The notes under the pieces: model-generated | The model's database searches: none | Told to the model about the DNA's origin: nothing | Seen by the model: only the letters and a program-made list of their open reading frames with translations | DNA from: Tribonema minus | Taxonomy: Eukaryota > Sar > Xanthophyceae > Tribonematales > Tribonemataceae | Reading direction: 5' to 3' | Length of the DNA: 64,000 bases | Assembly: GCA_017506865.1 (NCBI GenBank) | Contig: JAFCMP010000148.1 | Span: 62,001-126,000, forward strand | Position numbers and translations under genes: made by a program | Part shown: positions 56,801 through 64,000 of the stretch, piece after piece | Layout: every line of letters begins with the position of its first letter | How positions within the stretch are numbered: position 1 is the first letter of the stretch

Positions 56801-59800
56801 GCGCACCACTTCTTAAGGTATACTCTTGAAGTATGCAACACGTCAACGTGCTGGGCTTTCGCAGGGTGTCTGGGCCGGTGGCGGCGCACGCGAGCGAGCC
56901 CAACGTGAACTTCAAAGTTGCAAGTTGAAGTTTGTACTTGCGGCCCTCGCGCAACGTGTCGCGTGGTTGCCACGTGGTGCGTCGCAAGCACGAGTGCGTA
57001 ACGCCTATTCACATGCATACATGCATATACTAAGTACACCCATACTTCAATACTTCTTTGAAGTATGTATATATTCGAAGTATTTGCATGTGCCTGGCTT
57101 TTGCAACATGTGTCATGTATGTACCCTCGTGTGGCCGCGCCTGACCCCTGCCACCCCTGCGCATGCGCTGCTGCTGCTGCCGCTGCCGCGGCCGCTCGCT
57201 GCAGCTCGCTGTTGGTACTGCTGCTGCTGGTACTGCTGCCGCTGCTGGTACTGCTGCTGCTGCTGCTGCTGCTGGTGCTGCTAATGCTACCACTGCTGCT
57301 GGTGCTGCTGCTAACTGCTGCTGCTACCACTAATGCTACTACTGCTGCTGCTGCTGCTGCTGCTTACTGCTGCTATTAATTCTGCTGCTGCCGCTGCTGC
57401 TGCTGCTGCAGATGATGGACCAAGGCGTGATGGCGATGCCGCCCCCCATCCCCATATCCATGTCGATGCCCAATCCTAGCGGTTACGTGCCAGGCGGCGG
57501 CGGCGGCGGCGGCGGCGGCGGCATGGGCTCAGGTACGCCATGCGCGCTGCGCCAAGGAGCGCTTGCTGACGCTAGCTGCAACCCCGATGACGATGCATGT
57601 TAGGTATTTGCGGGCTCGCGCGTTTGGCTTGGCAGCAGCGTGTGACTGTCGCGGCACTGCATGCAAGCCTGGGGAAGAGCGTGCCGCCGCGCGCCGCCGC
57701 AGCGTCAGTCGCCTGCATCGCTGTCGCGGCGACGCAGTGCATGGGCGGCGCGCGGTGCCCACCGCCAGGCGCAATGCCATCTCCCCAGCGACGACCGCAC
57801 CACAGCCGCACCTGCGCGATGCACAGTCCCGCTTGGCAAGCTCTACGATCGCATAGGACACCCTGCCTCCCTTGGGGCCGGTATAAATAGGGTTAGGGTT
57901 AGAGTTAGGGTTAGGGTTACCTAACCCTAAGTCCACAAGCAACGCTTGGCAGCAGCGCGAAGCGTGCGCGGAGGTCGTCGCGGGCTGCTGCTGCTGCGAC
58001 GCCGCTCGCAAGCTGCGGCGCCGCAATGCCGGGGACCGCAGAACTGAGCCCGTCATCGCCGCGCTTTCCCCGCGCATGTTGTTGTGCGTGTACGCGCCGC
58101 AGGCTACTACTCGCGCTACAGCGGCGGCATTGAGACGCTGCCGATGGCGGGCGGCGCGCGCGGCGGCGGCGGCGGCGGCGCAAACATGGACTACGGCGAT
58201 GCAAAGCTGCCGCCCGCCGCCGTAGGCCGCGGCGACTACTATGCTGGCGGCGGCGGCCACGACTTTGACGGCACCGGTGCGATGCCGCAAAGGCCTGGAC
58301 TGAGGTCTGAGGAGGGGTATGGCGGCGGCGGCGGCGGCGGCGTGGCGTCGCTGGGGGGCCGCGAGTTTGAGCTGTTTGCGGGGGGGGCGGCGGGGGGCGC
58401 GCCGCGGCTGCCGCGCGGCGCGCAGGCGCGCTCGTGGGCGCCCATGGAGGTGCGCTAATGACTCACTCACTCACTCACTCATACACTCACTCTCACTCAG
58501 TCACTCATCTTGAAACCCTTTCTGCTTACGTCTCTTCCATAATCTCGGATAGTGTATTTGACTCACTTGCCACTCGCTCGCTCGACCAATGTGTGGGCGC
58601 ACCAGGGGACGGCGGTCGGGGCAGTGTGGACACGGCCGGACCTTGAGGTGCGTCGTGCGCTCAAGTGGCCAAGTAGCAGGCATGGTCATGCCTCCACTCT
58701 GTGGGCGTGCGCGCAGGCAGGCAGTGTCGTGGTGCCTTTTTTTCGGAGGGGGGAGGTCATATGCCAGGGTCCTCGATGATGCATCGTTGTGCTTTGAGTC
58801 TGCAGGCGTGCGCGCAGCCATGCCTCCCCTGGTGCCTGCTGTGTCTAGCACGTGACCGAAGTAGCCAAGGGGGGGGGCAGGGAGGAGGGGGGGCACACGC
58901 CGTGCCGTGCGCGCTTTCGCCGCGCGGCTGACGCGGGGCGCGCGAGCGCCCGCCGAGCGCTGCGTGCTGCGCGCGTCACTGCGGCAACACATGCGCACGC
59001 ACGACGATTGTGCACGGCGGCGCTGACGGCGCAAGCCCGTGGGTGGCTAGCGCGCACGCGCGCTTGCGGGGGACGTGGGTCAGGAGGGGAGGGGGGGCGC
59101 GCGGGGGGCATTCAGCGCGGCAGGCCCATCAGCAGCGGCCCATGTACAGCCCAGCGGCGGTTCTAACAGGGGTTTGAAGGTAGCAGCGGATGGTGTTCAA
59201 ATAAGGCGCAAGCGCGGACCCACGAGCTGCATGCGCGCGCCTGCGCCCAGGCGCGGCATGGCGCCACGTGCGTCAGCGCAGGGTTAGGCTTAGGGTTAGG
59301 GTTAGGTTTGGACTAGGGTTAGGTTAGCCTAACCCTAACCCTAACCCTCCATGCGCAGTGTGCTGTCACGCAAGCGCCAGCCGCGGTGGCACGAGGTTCC
59401 TCTGGCGCTTGCACTACGTCGATCAACTGCGCACAGCCCTTGGAGCCGCCAGCGCAGTGACACGCGCATCTTGCGGCCGGTGCGCTCGCGTTACGGCGGC
59501 CTCAAGGGACATAAGTAGCACGCACTGCTCCCCTGCGGCGCCTTTCGCCGACAGCGGTTCGCACCGCCACGCTGGCACCTCTGCAGGGGATGGGATTAAC
59601 GCTGTGCTCAGTGCTCAGAACGGCGGCCGCGTGTCCGCTCAGTGTGATGTACTGGAGCATGCCCCCCCCCCCCCCCCCCCCCCCACCCCACACAGCTGCG
59701 TACCCCTTGCGCATCAGTCCAGATACTCTGTCTGCATGTCTGCATACAGCTGTTTTGTGTTGTTCCTTACTGGCGAATGCATCGTTGAAGTACCGCCATC

Positions 59801-60453
59801 CCACTGTCGTGTGCGGTTCCTCACTGGTGAATCCGGGATGTTCCCATCTGGCGAATGCATCGTCCCATCTACCGCCCCCCCACGGTTGTGTGCGGTTCCT
59901 CACCGGCGAATGACCGTGATTTGAATCCCCCCCTCTCCCTCAGCTAACCCCCTCCCGCCCCCTTCCCCCATGTCCCCCCTCTCCCCCCCCGCAGCTGCCA
60001 GGCGGCGACCTCGCGCAGCTCGACATGGACCGCAACGTGCTCAACCTCATGAACCTGTCGGGCGCAATGAGCGCGGAGGACCGCACGCGCGCCGCGACGG
60101 TGCCCACCGACGCGTCGTCGTACGCGTCGCCGCCGCAGCAGCAGCCGCAGCAGCAGCAGCAGCGCGATCAAGCGAGCCCGGCGGCGGCGGCAGCGAAGGA
60201 CGCGCAGCTCTCCGAATACCTCGCCAATGCGCACGGCAACCCACGGTGGGGCGACGCTTCCGCCGGCGGCGGCAGCGGCGGCGGCGGCAGCGGCGGCGGC
60301 GGCAGCGGCGGCGGCGACAGCGATGGCGGCGAAGCCGATGGCGATCGCCGCACTGACGGCGGCAGCGGCGACGGCAGCGGCGGCGGTGACGGCGGCGGCG
60401 ATGGCAGCGGTGACAAGGCCGCAAGCGATCCTCCAAATGCTGCTGAAGCATGA
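52976..60453 (+). CDS. Two-KH-domain RNA-binding protein with Gln/His/Gly-rich regions, five exons
   Basis: Exons: 52976-54274, 55656-55879, 57412-57532, 58103-58449, 59995-60453 (TGA). The N-terminus (about residues 70-130) is a Gln/His run, then come Gly/Pro-rich linkers. KH1 (about residues 305-380) has LIPNAKIGAVIGKGGAIVKH with the GKGG loop. KH2 has MLIPNAKAGALIG joined across the first intron to RGGTTIKAIRDASGARIEIS, so its GRGG loop is split by the intron. This resembles PCBP/hnRNP-K-type proteins that bind single-stranded C-rich RNA or DNA. The C-terminal half is Gly-rich with Tyr (GYYSRYSGG, GRGDYYAGGGG), a low-complexity region typical of RNA-granule proteins. Exon 1 changes frame at a C9G6 run near 53678-53692. 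One extra base there makes the whole 817-codon frame close, so a homopolymer length error is likelier than a real break. ATG 52976 is the first in-frame ATG. Confidence 0.82.
53678..53692 (+). other. Homopolymer frameshift in KH-protein exon 1
   Basis: The frame ending GALPPPPG runs into CCCCCCCCCGGGGGG. The next plausible coding (AYAAPPIYAQHTFPGTFPG, leading to the poly-Gly run and KH1) is in the frame one base earlier, which fits one missing C or G. The first frame stops at 53773. Confidence 0.75.
54305..54595 (+). repeat. Echoes of KH exon 1's 3' end and donor
   Basis: The exon end (TTCCGCATGCTCATACCCAA through GGGCGCGCTGATTG/GTGAGCGCCCAA) recurs at about 54315-54395, keeping some 75 bases. 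GCGCTGATAGGTGAATCTTG, GCGCTGATAGGCGAGAGCCC and GCGCTGACGAACGAGTCCGT are decayed later copies. CCCTAACCC follows the units. Confidence 0.88.
55130..55560 (+). repeat. Minisatellite upstream of KH exon 2
   Basis: CCCGTAGCGATGGCGCACCC, TAGCTACAGTACCTCACATG and variants repeat about eight times. Units of roughly 45-55 bases are first regular, then lengthened by GCC-rich insertions. Confidence 0.88.
55955..56905 (+). repeat. Seven-unit ladder of KH exon 2 3'-end echoes
   Basis: The exon end (GTGTCGGGGCCGTTCGCGGC through CACCTCATCGTCGCCAGC/GTGAGT at 55879) recurs nearly intact with its donor near 56028, 56261, 56480 and 56725. Shorter decayed copies lie at about 56300, 56765 and 56860. Spacers carry TTGAAGT/ACTTCAA inverted repeats. 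The intact copies keep about 65 exon bases and an identical CAGC/GTGAGT, so five equal donors compete for one acceptor at 57411. Confidence 0.93.
57160..57411 (+). repeat. (CTG)n-rich tract forming the acceptor of KH exon 3
   Basis: CTGCTG with CTA, GTA and CCG interruptions runs for some 230 bases and ends GCTGCTGCTGCTGCAG exactly at the exon. The tract provides the 3' splice site. Confidence 0.85.
57888..57931 (+). repeat. Inverted telomere-like repeats
   Basis: About six TTAGGG-type units abut CCTAACCCTAA, giving a fold-back inside the intron after KH exon 3. A second inverted pair lies at 59280-59350. Confidence 0.88.
58680..58840 (+). repeat. Imperfect duplicated block in KH intron 4
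   Basis: GGCGTGCGCGCAGGCAGGCA with GTGGTGCC near 58705 is echoed by GGCGTGCGCGCAGCCATGCC with TGGTGCC near 58805. Confidence 0.6.
59280..59350 (+). repeat. Inverted TTAGGG/CCCTAA pair
   Basis: Six or so TTAGGG-like units with interruptions, then CCTAACCCTAACCCTAACCC. Arms of about 30 bases meet near 59327, inside the last KH intron. Confidence 0.88.
59765..59925 (+). repeat. Three-unit repeat of about 66 bases in KH intron 4
   Basis: GGTTCCTCACTGGTGAATCC and variants, with GGCGAATGCATCGT and TACCGCC, recur near 59760, 59814 and 59895, shortly before the last acceptor at 59994. Confidence 0.8.
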
Positions 60454-61079
60454 TGCACGATTGCCCGAATGCGCACAGGGGCTGGCGCACGGACAGCCGG
60501 TCGTTCTGACCCGGCCTGAACGGGGACACCGCAGCAGCGGTGGCAGCAAGCCTCCTGCTGCTGAGCATCCACTAGAGTGTGCGTTCCTCTCTCCCTGAGC
60601 TCCCCCCCCCTCCTCCCCAGCCTGGTCAAGTGCTCCCAGCCCCCCCATTCCCCCCCCCCGCCAGTCTTCCTCTTGCGTTTCTTGCTCTGTACATGTGCCT
60701 GCCAAAAACCACCTGTCCGTGCCAACCTGCCCGCTTCTTCCCATGGTCCCACTGCCCGCGCCCTGCAAGGCACGAGAGCCGTGCATCCTGAGCCTGGCAC
60801 CCCCTTCCCGCAACAACGCTCAGCATGCTTATACCTACATACCCCCCCCCCCCCCCCCCCGCCCCTCCCCCCTCTCCGGCCCATGAGCCTCACGACATCC
60901 CATCCGCCAGTCGGCGCCCCCAGGGCGGCAGCGGCCTTTAGTCGTGGTTCTCCCAGTCGCTTGTGAACACACACACGCACGCTCCTGCGTTTCTCACTGT
61001 TGCGCAAGGGCGCCATCTGCTGCACCGCTGCCATCGCAACGACTGTGATGATCGCCAGGGCCGGCTTGCATTCCGCTTT

Positions 61080-61113
<34 letters not shown>

Positions 61114-62997
61114 CCCGCCCGCCTCCCCCTCCCCGACCGGGTGCCCTGGTTGCACACCCGGCCCCGCCTTTGCGGTCCGCACCTTTTCAACAGCCGCCCG
61201 ATTGCGCGGCGCACCCTCCCCCGGATAAATGCACGCCCTCCACAGTTGCGGCCGCTGATGGAACGACATCAGAATTTCGCGCTTCGGACCCAGGCATGGT
61301 CGCGCAGGCGCCAACCCCAGTGCTAGGGCTGGGCGCCCTGTGTGCGCGTCGCGAGCTGCCGTCGCCGCAGCATCAGTGTTCCCGCACTTTGATGACCAAA
61401 ATCTGTTTTCATGACTCTTGATCTTCTCTCCCGTTCGTAGGGCCCCCGCCGCCCCCCCCCCCAACCCCCTCCCCCTTTCGCTGTCTAAAGACCGTGCGCG
61501 GCGCAGCCGTCGCCCCGTGCGCGCGCGCCCTCGCTCCCACACACACACGCACATAATGCAGCACGCCTGTCCGCGCGCCCCCCTCCTCACGGTTTGAAGT
61601 TCGGCGCGCATGTGCTTGATTGCAAATGTTCCTGCCAGCGCGCGCCCGCCACTGCTCCCCATAAATGACACACGCCAGCGGCCTCTGCGGCGCCATGCGC
61701 GCAGCCTTTGCGCTTCATGCGTCTTGCTGCCGCGGCGCCCCTGTGCGGCAACTCGCGCTGCTGCGTGCATATGACCAGCATACTTAAGAGCGTTACTGTG
61801 GCTGCGCGCGCGCGTCCTTGCCTACGCGGGCCTTTTCTTTACGCTTTGTTGCCGCCGCACCCCGTGCGGCGCCTCACGCTGCCGCTTGCACGCCCCTGCA
61901 TAGCTATTCCTATCGTTGATCGACGACGGCTTGCGCGCAGCCTTTTCACTTTGCACATTTTGTTGTTGTTGTGGGGGGGCCCGCGCGCCCCCGTGCGTGC
62001 CACCAGCAAATTCCTATTTGTTGATCGGCACCTGCGCTTGCACATCTTGGTGACACGCAGAGCACTGCCATATAACGACTGCTGTCCCGGCGCAATCGCC
62101 GCTGCACGATGCACAAAACAGCATCTGTGGGCTTGAAGGGGCTTGCCGCGCGTGCTTATAGGGCTTTATAACACGGGCACAGGTTGTGCAAAGTGTGTAC
62201 CTCAAACAAAGTACATGACTGGGCTTTATTGCGCCCAAAGCGAGAACAAGAAAGCATATGACCATGACACAGGCGGCGAAGTTGCTCAGCATTGCTCGAC
62301 TGCCAACATGTGCAGGCTGATCACAGAAGCCATGGCAGCAGCAGCACAACGAACGCATCAACTGCAGTAGAGCCCATACGTTGACAAGTGTAGTGTAAAG
62401 TGTATTGTGTCAAATCTCGCACCCGTCAATCTACATGCGAAGCTGCCGCCTCCAAGGGGGCGCACAGGGCCCCACACGCGCACGCACTTCACACGGCACT
62501 TCAACAGCTACCGCAACCTGACAACATTTCGCGCGCCGACAGACGACACCCATGAACCCTCACGAAAGTCACCCCGCAGCGGCAGAGCATGGCAGCATCT
62601 GACCGAGACCCAGGCCAGCATACGACGACGGACAAAGCGAGCAAGCCCTTCTGAGCGTTGCCACGTGAGGCGCGCTTTACAAAACCCGCCCCCGCCCGAA
62701 TAAGGGGGGGGCCGGGCTCGCGGGAGCCGACACCACGTGTCCCTGCCCTCCGCGATTGTGATTATGTTACATGGCACTGAAGAGGGGAACGGGCAAACCA
62801 CTGTCTACACGCCCCCCCCCCCCCCTATCTTTCGAAATTGGCTAACAGCCCTCCGCACCCCCCCGGACACCCTTCCCCCGCCTCGTGCTGCAGTAATTGC
62901 GAGAGCACAGCCGCAGAGCGGTCGAGGACCGCACTCGTTGAGACCGGGCGGGGGGGGGGGGCGGGGTGCGGACGACCCCAGCGCGGCAGCTCGGCGG
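60454..62997. other. Intergenic region between convergent genes
   Basis: It lies between the KH stop and the stop of the right-hand gene. It is rich in C runs (about 60842-60860, 61083-61112, 61450-61462, 62812-62825) and short CA runs. The 62216-62250 stretch weakly matches the dispersed 100-base repeat. Long open frames here are low-complexity (Pro, Arg, Gly) and unsupported. Confidence 0.6.
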
Positions 62998-63890
62998 TTA
63001 TGCGGCGTCGCGGCGCGCGCCGACGTCCGCCCACTGCGTGATGCCGTTGCGCGGCGGCTCTGCGCGCGGCATGACGGCGCTGCTGCCGAGCGCTGCCTTC
63101 GGCACGGCGGACGCGTCGAGCGAGGGGCCGCACGCGTCGGCGGCGGCGGTGATGCCGTTGCTGGCGACGTCCGCGCGCTCCATGACGCCGTACGAGCCCA
63201 TGTGCGCCTGCGTGACGGAGGACGCGTCGACGCTCGGGCCCGCGTACTCGGCGCCGCTCGTGATGCCCGTCTTGACGATGGCGGGGCGCTGAAGGGGGGG
63301 GGGAGGGGGGGGGGGAAGGGGGGGGGGGGGGGATGGGGGGGGGTGAGCACTCGTGACGGTCTGCACTGCGTACAACGACGACAACGTGTCATACAGGCAT
63401 AGGGGGCGGGGGGAGACAGCGGCGCAAGGGGGTACAGTATAGACAGAGTGCTTGTGACGGTTCTGGCCGTGAGCGTGTGGAATGAGGACTCGCTTGCGCT
63501 GCATTGAAGAAGGCGCGGCGGTGCGGCAATCAGCCTGTTGCAGTCAATGTGGGAGGCAGGTAGAAACTCACGACATGACACGCTCGCGGTTCTGCCGCCG
63601 CGCCGCCGGCGTCATTACTTGAGGGCGGCGAGAGAGAGGGAGGCACAGCATTGACGACCCTCGCTCACAATGATACAGCCGCCACGAGAGGCAGCAGCGC
63701 TCACCTCCATGACGCCCGCGGTATACTAACAACGACAAACTCTGAACTTTTGTTTTGTGATGCAACACAGCGGCCACTGGCGCGCAGCGCGCAGCAGCAG
63801 CAGCGCTCTACCAAGCGCTCACGGCGCCCCCTGACACAAAAAATAAACTCTAACGGCTTGCTTGTGATGCAGCACAGCGGCCACTGGCGC

Positions 63891-63923
<33 letters not shown>

Positions 63924-64000
63924 CTCACCTCCATGACGCCCGCGGAGCCCATCGCGCAGCGCGTCATGCCGGTCGAGTCGAGCGACGGCCCCGCGTTGTC
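62998..64000 (-). CDS. Protein of 37-residue repeats, 3' end only
   Basis: The last exon is 63288-62998 (TAA). The preceding exon runs from the window edge at 64000 to 63929, with donor GAG/GTGAGC; both are in phase 0. Joined, they read DNAGPSLDSTG...MGSAGVME, then RPAIVKTGIT...GPSVDASS...MGSY, then GVMERADVASNGIT...GPSLDASA...LGSS, then a shortened unit ending GITQWADVGARRDAA. Aligning the Gly-Val-Met-Glu starts gives a 37-residue period with conserved GVMER, GIT, GPSLDAS and MGS positions. The splice falls exactly inside a GVME/R motif. I do not recognise the repeat; role and full length are unknown. The acceptor is preceded by a long C tract in sense. Confidence 0.72.
63695..63820 (-). repeat. 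Donor echo downstream of the repeat-protein exon
   Basis: Sense GCGGGCGTCATGGAG/GTGAGCGCTGCTG near 63705 copies the true exon end and donor at 63929. The CAG-rich stretch and GCGGCCACTGGCGCGCAGC block on the plus strand also occur twice (about 63770 and 63877). The quoted exon portion is 15 bases. Confidence 0.85.

Noticed and set aside
60454-62997. Several low-complexity open frames on both strands
   Set aside because: They are driven by C/G runs and GCC composition, and show no domain, start context or splice support.

Overview
The window is nuclear DNA of a GC-rich unicellular eukaryote, most likely a microalga (haptophyte or chlorophyte; the sequence does not decide). The evidence is GT-AG introns, GC-rich codons with Ala/Gly expansions, a kinesin-3 motor, a KH RNA-binding protein, a hybrid-kinase receiver remnant, and many short degenerate TTAGGG/CCCTAA tracts inside introns. 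No bacterial operon, CRISPR array or intact virus-like element is visible.

Layout. (1) 1-18450, plus strand: 19 small exons with matching splice phases encode the C-terminal 990 or so residues of a multi-pass membrane protein; its 5' part lies left of the window. (2) 18451-26973: a less GC-rich island with an uninterrupted armadillo-repeat gene (minus, 21703-20231, one in-frame TAG), a two-exon Gln-rich/basic gene (minus, 25336-23624) and a broken response-regulator receiver fragment (plus, about 25584-25857). (3) 26974-52052, minus strand: a 22-exon kinesin-3-type gene of about 3268 residues, with all splice phases consistent. It has an N-terminal motor, a coiled-coil stalk and one 4.8-kb Ala-rich coiled-coil exon. 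(4) 52053-52975: intergenic region shared by two divergent genes. (5) 52976-60453, plus strand: a five-exon gene for a His/Gln/Gly-rich protein with two KH domains. (6) 62998-64000, minus strand: the 3' end of a gene for a protein of 37-residue repeats, running off the right edge.

The most striking feature cuts across genes. At about 30 exon edges the adjacent intron carries one to eight degenerate tandem copies of the exon end, each with its splice site, separated by telomere-like tracts, TTGAAGT/ACTTCAA hairpins and spacer. The spacing is usually not a multiple of three, so these are not protein repeats. Introns here appear to have grown by repeated duplication of segments spanning exon-intron junctions, leaving ladders of decoy splice sites. 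Long C runs in introns lie almost always on the sense strand, often just upstream of the 3' splice site, and some acceptors sit directly on telomere-like repeats.

Nothing ties the genes into one pathway; they look like unrelated cytoskeletal, membrane and RNA-binding functions. Exon edges were placed by reading frame, GT/AG and phase matching only, without transcript data.
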